From assembly GCF_029690065.1 (NCBI RefSeq), contig NZ_CP121463.1, forward strand, positions 1,798,001 through 1,862,000: a stretch of 64,000 nucleotides of DNA, in the 5' to 3' direction. Positions within the stretch are counted from its first letter, which is position 1, and every line of letters starts with the position of its first letter. The position numbers and the translations under genes are program-made. The DNA is from Arthrobacter sp. Y-9 (GTDB lineage Bacteria; Actinomycetota; Actinomycetes; Actinomycetales; Micrococcaceae). Positions 41,990-50,502 of the stretch are shown here, one piece after another. Under the pieces are notes generated by a model. That model was not told where the DNA came from, searched no databases, and was given only the letters and a program-made list of their open reading frames with translations.

Positions 41990-42942
41990 TGTCTCTTTCC
42001 TTGAAGGTGCGCACCGGGACGAAGCCGGGCCGCCATCAACCCGACCCTCTGCAACGCTATTCGCTGGCCGCGAGCGCCGGATCGGTCGTCATCATCCGGC
42101 GGTATTCGACGTCGTTCTCCCTCGCGTGCCGCCTGCTCCCCCGGCCGGTCCGGCAGGACATCGCCAACGTGTACGCGCTCGTCCGATTGGCCGATGAGGT
42201 GGTGGACGGCGCGGCGGCTCACGCGGGCTTCACAGCCGAGGAGGTGCTCGCCTGCCTCGACGGCCTGGAACGGGAGACACTGTTCGCCTTGGACTGTGGG
42301 TACAGCGCCAATCCCGTCGTGCATGCCTTCGCGGAAACCGCCCGCAGGACGGGCATCGACCCATCCCTGGTGACACCGTTCTTCGCCTCCATGCGCCGGG
42401 ACTGCGTCGCGGTCCCGCACACGGCGGAATCGGTGGAGACGTACATCTACGGGTCCGCCGAGGTGGTCGGGCTGATGTGTCTGAGGGTGTTCCTCAGCGC
42501 GGAGGATGCGCACGCCTCCACTGCCGGAGGGCGGTGGGAGGAACTGGCCGAACCGGCACGGCGCCTGGGCGCGGCGTTTCAGAAGGTCAACTTCCTGCGG
42601 GACCTCTGCGAGGACACCGCGGAGCTCGGCCGCGGGTACTTCCCCGGTGTCGAGCCCGGGGCGTTCGACGAAGCGCAGAAGCAGGCGCTGGTCGAGGGCG
42701 TCCGGACTGATCTGCGGGCCGCGCTCCCGGGCGTGCGGCGGCTGCCGGCGTCGTGCCGGAAAGCCGTGGAGCTCGCCTACGCGCTGTTCTCGGCACTCAC
42801 CGACAGGCTCGCGGCGACCCCTGCGGAGGTGGTGGCCCACGAACGGGTCCGCGTCCCCGGCCGGGAGAAGGCCTGCCTCGCCGGCGCGGTGCTGCTCGGG
42901 CTCGGCCCGGCCCGCGGCGCGGGACGGGAGGTCGCCGCATGA
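41989..42942 (+). CDS. crtB: Phytoene synthase
   Basis: A 317-residue squalene/phytoene synthase-family enzyme that condenses two GGPP to phytoene. YSTSFSLACRLLP is the usual start of the domain. VYALVRLADEVVD holds the first Asp-rich motif (DEVVD) and AFQKVNFLRDLCED the second (NFLRDLxED), with RGYFP following. The last 40 residues (RVRVPGREKACLAGAVLLG) are typical of actinobacterial CrtB. It is translationally coupled to crtE (one-base overlap) and crtI (four-base overlap). Confidence 0.95.
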   Translation: MSLSLKVRTGTKPGRHQPDPLQRYSLAASAGSVVIIRRYSTSFSLACRLLPRPVRQDIANVYALVRLADEVVDGAAAHAGFTAEEVLACLDGLERETLFALDCGYSANPVVHAFAETARRTGIDPSLVTPFFASMRRDCVAVPHTAESVETYIYGSAEVVGLMCLRVFLSAEDAHASTAGGRWEELAEPARRLGAAFQKVNFLRDLCEDTAELGRGYFPGVEPGAFDEAQKQALVEGVRTDLRAALPGVRRLPASCRKAVELAYALFSALTDRLAATPAEVVAHERVRVPGREKACLAGAVLLGLGPARGAGREVAA

Positions 42943-44570
42943 GCGCCCGTTCCCAGGACCGCTTGCGGATCGCGGTGATCGGCGCGGGCGCTTCCGGACT
43001 GGCGACGGCGGGCCTGCTCGCGCGCGACGGTCATGAGGTCACCGTGTTCGATCAGGGCGAGCAGATCGGCGGCCGGGCCGGGCGCTGGGAGAAGGACGGG
43101 TTCCGCTTCGACACCGGGCCTTCCTGGTACCTCATGCCGGAGGTCATCGACCATTGGTTCCGGCTCATGGGGACATCCGCGGAGGCAGAGCTCACACTCA
43201 CCCGCCTGGACCCGGGATACCGGACGTTCTTCGAAGGAGAGGTGAGCCCGCAGGACATCCCTGTCGGTTCGCGCCCGGCAGCGGCGCTGTTCGACGAGCT
43301 CGACCCCGGCAGCGGAAGCGACCTCACGCGATACCTCCGTGAGGCCGGGGACATGTACGACACCGCGGTGCGGCACTTCCTCTACGACGACTTCTCCTCG
43401 GCCCGGTTCCTGACCCACCCGGAGATCATCCGACGTGTCCCCCGGCTCCTGGCAGCACTCGGCCAGACGCTCGCCGGAGCGACCGGGCGGCGATTCCGGG
43501 ACCACCGGCAGCAGCAGATCCTGGGATACCCCGCGGTGTTCCTGGGCACGACGCCCTACAAGGCCCCGGCTCTGTATCAGCTCATGAGCCACCTCGACCT
43601 GGAACAAGGCGTCCTCTACCCGCAGGGTGGCTTCGCGGCGTTCATCGACGCGATGGCCCGCCTCAGCGTCGCGGCGGGCGCCGGCATCGTCACCTCGGCA
43701 CGGGTGACGCGGATCCTCACGTCCCTCGGCGTCGGCGGCGCCGCCGTCGCGGGCATCGAATGGACGGACGACGCCGGCGCCTCGCATCGTCACGCCGCGG
43801 ATCTCGTGGTGGGCGCGGCGGATCTGCACCATCTGGAGAACGCCCTCCTGCCCGAGGAACTCCGCACCCACCCGGAGAAGACCTGGCGTCGGCGCGACCC
43901 GGGACCGGGGGCGTTCCTGGCCTGCCTCGGCGTCCGCGGCCCGCTGCCTGAGCTGAGTCACCACAATCTGTTCTTCAGCCGTGACTGGCGCACCGACTTC
44001 GACTGGATCAGCGACCCCGGCACACCGCACGAGATCCCCGATCCCGCCGCGCTGCCGAAAACCACCTCGATCTACGTCAGCAAGACGAGCGCGAGCGACC
44101 CGGGCGTCGCCCCGGCAGGCGACGAGAGCCTCTTCATCCTCGTCCCCTCCCCCGCCCGCCCCGAGTGGGGACGCGGCGGAGTCGACGGCAACGGCTCCGC
44201 GATGGTCGAAGCGGCCGTGGACCACGCCGTCGATCAGATCGCCGCCTGGGCCGGAATCCCGGACCTCGCCTCACGGATCGTGGTGCGGAAGACCCTGGGC
44301 CCGGCCGACTTCGCAGCGGACTTCAACGCCTGGCGCGGCGGCGCCCTGGGGCTCGCCCACACCCTGCGGCAGAGCGCCTTCTTCCGGCCCGGCAATGTGA
44401 GCCGTAAGGTTCAGGGGCTGCACTACGCCGGGGCCTCCGTCCGGCCCGGAATCGGGCTGCCGATGTGCCTGATCAGCGCGGAACTCGTGCTCAAGCGAGT
44501 ACGTGGAGAGCGGCGTCCTGGACCCGCCGAGCCGGCGCCGGCGCGGACCACTCCCCTGGAGGCCTTGTGA
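42939..44570 (+). CDS. crtI: Phytoene desaturase (lycopene-forming)
   Basis: A 543-residue CrtI-type FAD-dependent desaturase. The N-terminal dinucleotide-binding motif is VIGAGASGLATAGLLARDG (residues about 12-30), followed by GGRAGRW and FDTGPSWYLMP. The C-terminal carotenoid desaturase signature, NVSRKVQGLHYAGASVRPGIGLPM (quoted as residues about 487-510), is complete. It should desaturate phytoene to lycopene in the membrane. ATG 42939 overlaps the crtB stop by four bases; the upstream open frame inside crtB is a shadow. GTG of the next gene overlaps its stop. Confidence 0.95.
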   Translation: MSARSQDRLRIAVIGAGASGLATAGLLARDGHEVTVFDQGEQIGGRAGRWEKDGFRFDTGPSWYLMPEVIDHWFRLMGTSAEAELTLTRLDPGYRTFFEGEVSPQDIPVGSRPAAALFDELDPGSGSDLTRYLREAGDMYDTAVRHFLYDDFSSARFLTHPEIIRRVPRLLAALGQTLAGATGRRFRDHRQQQILGYPAVFLGTTPYKAPALYQLMSHLDLEQGVLYPQGGFAAFIDAMARLSVAAGAGIVTSARVTRILTSLGVGGAAVAGIEWTDDAGASHRHAADLVVGAADLHHLENALLPEELRTHPEKTWRRRDPGPGAFLACLGVRGPLPELSHHNLFFSRDWRTDFDWISDPGTPHEIPDPAALPKTTSIYVSKTSASDPGVAPAGDESLFILVPSPARPEWGRGGVDGNGSAMVEAAVDHAVDQIAAWAGIPDLASRIVVRKTLGPADFAADFNAWRGGALGLAHTLRQSAFFRPGNVSRKVQGLHYAGASVRPGIGLPMCLISAELVLKRVRGERRPGPAEPAPARTTPLEAL

Positions 44571-44905
44571 GTTATCTGATCGCCTTGCTCGTGAGCGCCG
44601 CAGGGATGGCGGTGCTCGATCGGCGCTGGCGTCTGGTGCTGTGGCGCGCCCCTCGGTCGGCCGCGCTGGTCGTGCTGCTCGGCACCGTGTTCTTCCTGGC
44701 GTGGGATCTGGTCGCGATCGGACTGGGCATCTTCCGGCACGGCGACTCGGCGCACATGACCGGAGTGCTCCTGGCCCCGGAGCTTCCCCTGGAGGAGCCG
44801 GTGTTCCTGGCATTCCTGTGCTACACGGCGCTCGTGCTGTTCGCGGGCGCCGAACGGGTCTTCGACAGCATTCAGGAGCGACGCCGGAAGCGGGTGGGCT
44901 CATGA
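44567..44905 (+). CDS. crtYe: C50 carotenoid cyclase subunit CrtYe
   Basis: A 112-residue membrane protein with three helices, belonging to the heterodimeric lycopene-cyclase domain family (CrtYc/CrtYe). Family segments are FFLAWDLVAIGLGIFRHG (with the conserved D) and APELPLEEPVFLAFLCYTALVLF, containing the PLEEPxFF-type motif. With CrtYf it forms the epsilon-cyclase that closes both ends of flavuxanthin to give decaprenoxanthin. GGAGG lies five bases before GTG 44567, which overlaps the crtI stop. The distinction between Ye and Yc (epsilon versus beta) is inferred from context. Confidence 0.88.
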   Translation: MSYLIALLVSAAGMAVLDRRWRLVLWRAPRSAALVVLLGTVFFLAWDLVAIGLGIFRHGDSAHMTGVLLAPELPLEEPVFLAFLCYTALVLFAGAERVFDSIQERRRKRVGS

Positions 44906-45252
44906 GTTACCTTGCGCTGGACGCCGTGTTCCTCGTCGTCTGCTGCGCCGTGACCGCGGGAGTGGCGAGGGCCGCCCGGCGACGCGACGGACGGCGGGAC
45001 AACACCAGGGTGAGCTGGCCCGCGGTGGCGGGTGCCGGCGTCGTGTTGCTGGCGCTCACGGCGGTGTTCGACAACGTGATGATCGCCGTCGGACTGTTCT
45101 CCTATGACCCGGCGAGCCTGAGCGGAGCGCACCTCGGCCACGTTCCTGTGGAGGACTTCGCCTACCCGGTGGCGGCGGCCCTGATGCTCCCGGCGCTCTG
45201 GGGGCTCCTCCGTGGACGCGAGAGGCAGGACGGCCATGACACTGACAGCTGA
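44902..45252 (+). CDS. crtYf: C50 carotenoid cyclase subunit CrtYf
   Basis: A 116-residue membrane protein with three helices and the same lycopene-cyclase domain. ALTAVFDNVMIAVGLFSYDP and GHVPVEDFAYPVAAALMLPAL include the conserved P-V/L-E-D/E motif. It pairs with CrtYe; neither is active alone in Corynebacterium. ATG 44902 overlaps the crtYe stop by four bases, which fits equal production of the two subunits. Its 3' end overlaps crtEb by 17 bases. Confidence 0.88.
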   Translation: MSYLALDAVFLVVCCAVTAGVARAARRRDGRRDNTRVSWPAVAGAGVVLLALTAVFDNVMIAVGLFSYDPASLSGAHLGHVPVEDFAYPVAAALMLPALWGLLRGRERQDGHDTDS

Positions 45253-46141
45253 TCTGCTGCGCAAGGTCTTCGTGGCGTCCCGTCCCATCTCCTGGCCCAA
45301 CACCGCCTTCCCCTTCGCCGCCGCGTACTTCCTGACCGCCGGAGTGGTCGACTGGAAGCTCGTGGTCGGCACGCTGTTCTTCCTGGTCCCCTACAACGCG
45401 GCGATGTACGGCACGAACGACGTGTTCGACTACGAATCCGACCTCCGCAACCCCCGCAAGGGAGGTGTCGAGGGCGCGGTGCTGGACCCGTCGCTGCACC
45501 GGCCCGTGCTGTACCTGGTGTGGGGTTCGTGCGTGCCGTTCGTCATCGCCCTGGTGCTCGGCGGCGGGCCGTGGAGCTGGCTCGTGCTCGCCGTCTCGCT
45601 GTTCGCCGTCGCCGCGTACAGCGTCGCGGGGCTGCGGTTCAAAGAGAAGCCGGTCCTGGACTCCATCACCTCCAGCACGCACTTCGTCTCCCCCGCGCTG
45701 TACGGTCTGGTCCTCGCCGGGTGGGCTCCGGGCGGTTCGGCGGTCGTGAAGGCTGACGACGCCGCGGTCGGCGTGAGCGTGCTCTGCGCCTTCTTCCTCT
45801 GGGGCATGGCGAGCCACGCCTTCGGGGCGATCCAGGACATCCTCCCGGACCGCGAAGCCGGCATCGACTCGATCGGCACGCTGCTCGGGAGCCGCGTGAC
45901 CCTCGCGTTCGTGGTGGTCTGCTATGCCGCCGCGGGCGTGGTCCTCCTGGTGACCGGAGGACCGGCCCGCTGGACCGGGCTGCTCGTGATCCCCTACCTC
46001 CTCAATGTCGCCCCGTATCTCGGGGTGCGGGATGAGACGTCGGAACGGACCCGGCCCGGTTGGCGGAGGTTCTTGTGGCTCAACTACCTGACCGGGTTCG
46101 CGGTCACGCTGACCATGATCGGGCTCAGCCTGGGGATCTGA
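45236..46141 (+). CDS. crtEb: Lycopene elongase/flavuxanthin synthase CrtEb
   Basis: A 301-residue UbiA-family prenyltransferase with about eight membrane helices. It adds two C5 units to lycopene to give the C50 carotenoid flavuxanthin. The prenyl-diphosphate-binding motif is NDVFDYESD, and the second Asp motif lies in QDILPDREAGIDSIGT. SRPISWPNTAFPFAAAY at the N terminus is typical of CrtEb. AGGCAGG precedes ATG 45236. The need for DMAPP links it to the idi operon. It ends the crt operon; pathway: GGPP, phytoene, lycopene, flavuxanthin, decaprenoxanthin. Confidence 0.94.
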   Translation: MTLTADLLRKVFVASRPISWPNTAFPFAAAYFLTAGVVDWKLVVGTLFFLVPYNAAMYGTNDVFDYESDLRNPRKGGVEGAVLDPSLHRPVLYLVWGSCVPFVIALVLGGGPWSWLVLAVSLFAVAAYSVAGLRFKEKPVLDSITSSTHFVSPALYGLVLAGWAPGGSAVVKADDAAVGVSVLCAFFLWGMASHAFGAIQDILPDREAGIDSIGTLLGSRVTLAFVVVCYAAAGVVLLVTGGPARWTGLLVIPYLLNVAPYLGVRDETSERTRPGWRRFLWLNYLTGFAVTLTMIGLSLGI

Positions 46142-46280
46142 GGGCGGCGCAGCCTCCCAGGTATCCGCCTTCTACGCTGCGCCATGGCCATCACACAGCA
46201 CGGGCACAGCACCCCAGGCGAAAGTGGTAGCCACTAGGCCTGACGGATCGTCCTCGGGCCACTGGCCCAGGAGCACGACC

Positions 46281-47708
46281 ATGGACACGATCGCCGGCAC
46301 GAGGTGGACACCTGCGGAGGAGGCTCCGCGCCCGGCCGACCCCGGGCGGACCTGGCGCCGGGCATTGCGCCGCCGGCTGCTGGTCGCCGACCTCGCCGTC
46401 GTCGTCGGCTGGGCGTCGACCGCGCTCGCGGTCGGTCTGTATCTCCTCAACGGCGGTCTCGCGGCCATCGCCTCACCGGCCGACGCCGTCAACGGTCTCG
46501 GGATCGTCACCGGCCTTGCAGGCACCAACCTCATCCTGATCATGGTGGTGCTCGCCGCGCGGATCCCGTGGCTGGACCGGGCGGTGGGTCAGGACGTGGT
46601 CATGGGCTGGCACCGCAGCCTGGGCAAGCCGGTGCTCTACCTGCTCACCGCTCACGCCGTTCTTCTGACTGTCGGCTATGCCCTGCAAGACGGAACCTCG
46701 GTCATCGCGGAGACGATGTCCTTCCTCGGCGTCGGGGATCTGCTGTACGCCTACATCGCATTCGCTCTCCTGCTCACCGTCGTGGTGACCTCGCTCGTCG
46801 CCGTCCGCCGCCGCTTCGCCTACGAGTTCTGGCACGTGGTCCATCTCCTCAGCTACGCCGCAGTGCTGTTCGCGCTGCCGCACCAGCTCAGTGTGGGCGG
46901 GGTGCTCGCGGACGGCACCGCGCAGCGGAGCTACTGGATCCTCCTGTACGTCCTGGCGTACGCCGCGATTCTCTGGTTCCGGGTCGTGAAGCCGGTGGCG
47001 CTCTCCCTACGGCACCGGTTCAGGGTGGAAGCAGTCGAGTGGATCGCTCCGGATGTCGTATCCTTGCACCTCCGGGGCCGTGCGGGACACCGTCTGCCCC
47101 TGAGCGGCGGACAGTACGCGAATTGGCGCTTCCTGACGGTCCGTGACTGGTGGCACGCGCATCCGCTGTCGTTCTCGGCCCGGGGTGACGACGGCGGAGT
47201 GCGGCTCACGGTGCGGCTCACCGGTTCCGGCACGCGTGCGCTCAGTGCGTTGCGTCCCGGCACGCCGGTGATGTTCGAGGGCCCCTATGGCCTCTTCACG
47301 AAAGCCGCCCGAACCAAGCGATCGGTCGCGCTCGTGGCGGCCGGGATCGGGGTCACCCCGATCCGCTCGTTGCTCGAAGAGCTCGCCCCGGCACCCGGTG
47401 AAGCCACCATCCTGCTCCGGGCGGGCGACGAATCCCAGCTGTACCTCTGGAACGAGATGCTCGCGTTGAGCCGACGCTACGGAGCCGAGTGCTTCGCGGA
47501 CCTCGGACCCAGGTCAACAGTCCGGTCCCCCTGGCTCTCGGCGGCCGCGGTGCAGCGGGGTGTCAGCCTGGAATCGGTGTTCCCCCGGATCACCGAGTCC
47601 GATCTGTATGTCTGCGGGCCTTCGGCCTGGACTGATCTGGTGGTCCGCGAGGCCAGGAGCGCAGGCCTGAAGGACTCCCAGATCCATGTGGAAAGGTTCG
47701 ACTGGTGA
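46281..47708 (+). CDS. Membrane ferric-reductase-like flavocytochrome oxidoreductase
   Basis: A 475-residue protein with about six N-terminal membrane helices of the ferric-reductase-like type. Heme-ligand candidates include MGWHRSLGKP, LLTAHAVLL, FWHVVHLLSY and LPHQL. A cytoplasmic FAD/NAD(P)H reductase domain follows (HAHPLSFSARG for FAD, VAAGIGVTPIRSLLEEL for NAD, LYVCGPSAWTDLV). It should pass electrons from NAD(P)H across the membrane. GTG of the FMN-binding protein gene overlaps its stop by four bases and apbE follows, so it is probably the electron donor of an extracytoplasmic flavinylation cassette. AGGAG lies seven bases before ATG 46281. Confidence 0.88.
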   Translation: MDTIAGTRWTPAEEAPRPADPGRTWRRALRRRLLVADLAVVVGWASTALAVGLYLLNGGLAAIASPADAVNGLGIVTGLAGTNLILIMVVLAARIPWLDRAVGQDVVMGWHRSLGKPVLYLLTAHAVLLTVGYALQDGTSVIAETMSFLGVGDLLYAYIAFALLLTVVVTSLVAVRRRFAYEFWHVVHLLSYAAVLFALPHQLSVGGVLADGTAQRSYWILLYVLAYAAILWFRVVKPVALSLRHRFRVEAVEWIAPDVVSLHLRGRAGHRLPLSGGQYANWRFLTVRDWWHAHPLSFSARGDDGGVRLTVRLTGSGTRALSALRPGTPVMFEGPYGLFTKAARTKRSVALVAAGIGVTPIRSLLEELAPAPGEATILLRAGDESQLYLWNEMLALSRRYGAECFADLGPRSTVRSPWLSAAAVQRGVSLESVFPRITESDLYVCGPSAWTDLVVREARSAGLKDSQIHVERFDW

Positions 47709-48226
47709 GGGCCCGGGCAGCCTGGGGTGGAGCATTGTCTGCCGCGGCCATCCTGCTGGGCTCGTGGAGCGCGAGCAAGGTCCCTGGATCGCAGACCGTG
47801 GCCTCTGCCGCCGGATCCGTCACCCCATCGACTGGGGCGCGTTCCGCTGCCGGATCTCAGCCCACCGCGGGTACGGGAGGCGGGTCCGGCACCGGCAGCA
47901 CAGCCGACGGCTCCGCACCGACGGACGCGGCGACGTCGTCGGGGGCCAAGGCGAGTGGCACCTACACGGGAAGCGTCATCAGCACGCGCTACGGCAATGT
48001 CCAGGTTCAGGTGGTCCTCGCCCAGGGCACGATCACGGACGTCATCGCCCTGCAATTGACGGACCAGGACGGGCGGTCCCAGCAGATCAGCAGTATGGCC
48101 GCACCGATCCTGCGGCAGGAGGTGCTGGCGGCCCAGTCGGCGTCGGTTGACTCGGTCTCGGGTGCGACCTACACGTCTGAGGGCTATCTGCAGTCCCTCC
48201 AGGCGGCGCTGGACCAGGCGCAGTGA
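47705..48226 (+). CDS. Extracytoplasmic FMN-binding domain protein
   Basis: A 173-residue exported protein. Residues 1-28 are a signal or membrane anchor, 29-85 a Ser/Thr/Gly/Ala linker and about 86-170 an FMN_bind domain. DSVSGATYTS (residues 149-158) is the flavinylation motif, and Thr155 in SGAT should carry covalent FMN attached by ApbE. It would accept electrons from the upstream membrane reductase and pass them to an external acceptor. GTG 47705 overlaps the reductase stop; apbE starts 22 bases downstream. Confidence 0.9.
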   Translation: MRARAAWGGALSAAAILLGSWSASKVPGSQTVASAAGSVTPSTGARSAAGSQPTAGTGGGSGTGSTADGSAPTDAATSSGAKASGTYTGSVISTRYGNVQVQVVLAQGTITDVIALQLTDQDGRSQQISSMAAPILRQEVLAAQSASVDSVSGATYTSEGYLQSLQAALDQAQ

Positions 48227-48248
48227 TGTGGGATTGGAGGACTTAGCC

Positions 48249-49043
48249 ATGAGCCGAACGGTGTTCACCTCCATGGGGACCGTGATCAGCCTGCTGACGC
48301 CGGGGCCGCCGCCCGCCGCCCAGGTGCTGGCCGCCGTCGAACGCGAGTTCCATGACCGGGACCGGCGATTCAGCCTCTACCGCGCGGACTCTGAAGTCAG
48401 CGCACTGGCGCGGGGCGAACTGCAGCTGACCGCAGTCAGCCCGGAGTTCCGGTCCACGCTGCATCGCGCCACCGGCTGGGAGGACGCCACGCACGGGTCG
48501 TTCCGGACTCGATCACCCAACGGCGTCCTCGACCTCTCGGGACTCGTCAAGGCCGAGGCGATGGAGGCGGCGGGAAACCGGCTCCTCACAGCGGGCGCCG
48601 GGCACTGGCTGCTCAACGCCGGTGGCGATGTTCTGGTGTCCGGACGGAACGGGACCATGGCGTGGACGGTCGGCATCGTGGACCCTCTGGACAGAACAGC
48701 CCTCATCACGTCGGTCCAGTTGGGGGAACCCTGGCCCGCCCTGGCCACGTCCGGCGTCGCCGAGCGCGGTGAGCACATCTGGGGACCTCCCGGTCACGCC
48801 GACTTCCTCCAGGTCTCGGTACTCGGCCCGGACATCGTCACCGCCGACGTCCTCGCCACGGCGATCATGGCGGGAGGCCGTCGGGCTCTGGAGGCCAGCG
48901 TTTCGGGAGGGAACATCGATGCGCTTTGCATCACCCGGGACGATCAGCTGTTGATCACCCCGCGGCTGCGCGCCCAGGTGACGGCGCCGTCCGGGAGCTG
49001 GAATGCCGGGGCCGGCCGTCGGTCCGTCCCGGAAGCATCCTGA
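48249..49043 (+). CDS. apbE: FAD:protein FMN transferase ApbE
   Basis: A 264-residue ApbE-family enzyme that transfers FMN from FAD to threonine in FMN-binding domains. Recognisable parts are MGTVISLLTPGP near the N terminus, RFSLYRADSEVSAL, DLSGLVKAEAMEAAG, LLNAGGDVLVSG, LATSGVAERG and VTADVLATAIMAGG with the metal-binding Asp. No signal peptide or lipobox is seen, so it may act in the cytoplasm or be exported in an unrecognised way. It is shorter than the usual 300-350 residues. GGAGG precedes ATG 48249. The target is very probably the protein encoded just upstream. Confidence 0.9.
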   Translation: MSRTVFTSMGTVISLLTPGPPPAAQVLAAVEREFHDRDRRFSLYRADSEVSALARGELQLTAVSPEFRSTLHRATGWEDATHGSFRTRSPNGVLDLSGLVKAEAMEAAGNRLLTAGAGHWLLNAGGDVLVSGRNGTMAWTVGIVDPLDRTALITSVQLGEPWPALATSGVAERGEHIWGPPGHADFLQVSVLGPDIVTADVLATAIMAGGRRALEASVSGGNIDALCITRDDQLLITPRLRAQVTAPSGSWNAGAGRRSVPEAS

Positions 49044-49051
49044 ACCGGGAC

Positions 49052-49078
49052 GGACCGCTCTGGACGGTCAGAGCGTCC
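49052..49078. terminator. Hairpin between apbE and the lipase gene
   Basis: CGCTCTG and CAGAGCG with a six-base loop, flanked by GGA/TCC, start nine bases after the apbE stop and overlap the lipase stop codon on the other strand. Confidence 0.55.
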
Positions 49079-50312
49079 AGCAGTTGTTCGTCGCGGGAAG
49101 GCCCCGGAACCGCGCTTCGAAGAACGCCAGGGTCGCCGCGAAGTGCGGCGCCGCTCCGCCGACGTGGGTCGGCACCGGAGTCGGAACGAAGTTCACGGTC
49201 GCCCCCGACGTGCACCAGCGCTGAGCCAGCCCCTTGCCGACCCGGTACGGGATCACGTCATCGGCGACGGAATGCGTGATCAGCACGGGAGCCCCGGGAC
49301 GCGCGCGCCCGATGAGCTGATCCGCCAGCATCGTCGAGATCGGCGCCTGCTGGGCAAGCTGCGTGAACGACTGCCCCGAGGAGGACAGATTCGACATCTT
49401 CACGTAGCTGTTCTGCGGCAGGTTCCAGACGCAGTGGTTGGAGACCTCCACGGCCTTGGCCTGCCCGGCAGCGTTGAGGAACGACGCCGGGTCGACACCG
49501 TAGGAGCTGAACAGCCCGTCCAGCGCGAAGAGCATGAACTCGGCGTACAGGCCGCCGTCCAGCGACGTTCCGACCGCGGTGAGGTCCGCGGGAACGGCTC
49601 CGGCGGAGACCCCCTTGATCTGGAGTTCCGGGGCATAGCTCGGGGCGAGTTCGGCCGCGGCCGCCGCGGCCCCGCCACCCTGCGAATACCCGTCGACGCC
49701 GATCGGTGACTGCGGGCTCAGCCCGGTCCCCGGAAGGGCGATGGCTGCCCGGGCCATGTCCAGCACGGCGCGGCCCTGGGAGGCGCGGTCCATGTAGGTG
49801 TGAATGCCCGCAGTGCCCAGTCCCTCGTAGTCGGTGATCGCGACGGCGTAACCCCGGCTCAGCAGCGTGCCGACGAACACCTCTTCGTACTCCGCCGCGA
49901 AGGCCAGCAGACGGGAAGGAGCACACTGGTCAGCAAGGCCCTGCGTGCCGACGGCGAACGAGATCAACGGTCGTTTTCCGGGACCGGACCAGGCGGTCTT
50001 GGGAGTGATCACCGTGCCGGTGACACCGACAGGGGCGCCGGTCCGGTTGGTCGTCTTGTACATGATCCGCTGGGACGTGATGAGCGTGCCGCGCAGATTG
50101 AGAGGGTCCAGGTGGAAGGGCGCCGGTTCGGCCTTGATGACGGCGCCGTTCTGGGCCGGGAGCTGTGCCGGCGCCTGATAGAACGCGGGCCGGGTCGCGT
50201 CACCCGGATCGGTGAGAGGAGCCGCCTGGGCCGGGGCCCCGGGCAACAGCGAGAGGACGGTGAGCAGTGAAACCGCGGCCGCAGTGGCGACGCGGCGGGT
50301 CAACGATGTCAT
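49068..50312 (-). CDS. Secreted lipase (LIP family, PF03583-like)
   Basis: A 414-residue exported alpha/beta hydrolase. A Sec-type signal peptide ends near APAQA (about residue 31). The GYSQGGGAAAAAAE nucleophile elbow, the acid in HSVADDVIPY and the histidine in VPTHVGGAAPHF give a complete triad. The overall pattern (RIMYKTTNRTGAPVGVTGTV, AITDYEGLGTAGIHTYM) matches secretory lipases of the Candida LipA/actinobacterial LIP family. Several Cys residues may form disulfides. A well-formed promoter with a palindrome in its spacer lies at 50397-50425. It is convergent with apbE. Confidence 0.9.
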   Translation of the reverse strand: MTSLTRRVATAAAVSLLTVLSLLPGAPAQAAPLTDPGDATRPAFYQAPAQLPAQNGAVIKAEPAPFHLDPLNLRGTLITSQRIMYKTTNRTGAPVGVTGTVITPKTAWSGPGKRPLISFAVGTQGLADQCAPSRLLAFAAEYEEVFVGTLLSRGYAVAITDYEGLGTAGIHTYMDRASQGRAVLDMARAAIALPGTGLSPQSPIGVDGYSQGGGAAAAAAELAPSYAPELQIKGVSAGAVPADLTAVGTSLDGGLYAEFMLFALDGLFSSYGVDPASFLNAAGQAKAVEVSNHCVWNLPQNSYVKMSNLSSSGQSFTQLAQQAPISTMLADQLIGRARPGAPVLITHSVADDVIPYRVGKGLAQRWCTSGATVNFVPTPVPTHVGGAAPHFAATLAFFEARFRGLPATNNCWTL

Positions 50313-50396
50313 GGTGGCCTTTCGGGACGTCTTTGTTCCGTGAATGGCAGGCCCACGAAGCCGTGAACCCAGGGGTAAGGCGCGCTGATAGCTTGA

Positions 50397-50425
50397 AACC
50401 TACTTGTCAGTAACTTGCGGGTCAA
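50397..50425 (-). promoter_or_regulatory. Lipase promoter with an operator-like palindrome
   Basis: Minus strand TTGACC (50425-50420), 17-base spacer, TAGGTT (50402-50397). The palindrome TACTTGTCAGTA (50401-50412) lies across the -10 edge and spacer, where a repressor would block polymerase. The predicted leader is about 78 bases. Confidence 0.6.
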
Positions 50426-50502
50426 GAGTGAGACTGAAATTTCACTTCCAGTTGACCAATCGTCACACGCCTGCGGGCCATTGGGCGGCGGGCAGGATTT
50501 CC

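Noticed and set aside
46172-46543. A 123-codon minus-strand frame between crtEb and the membrane reductase
   Set aside because: It overlaps the start of the reductase gene antisense and has no domain or ribosome site.
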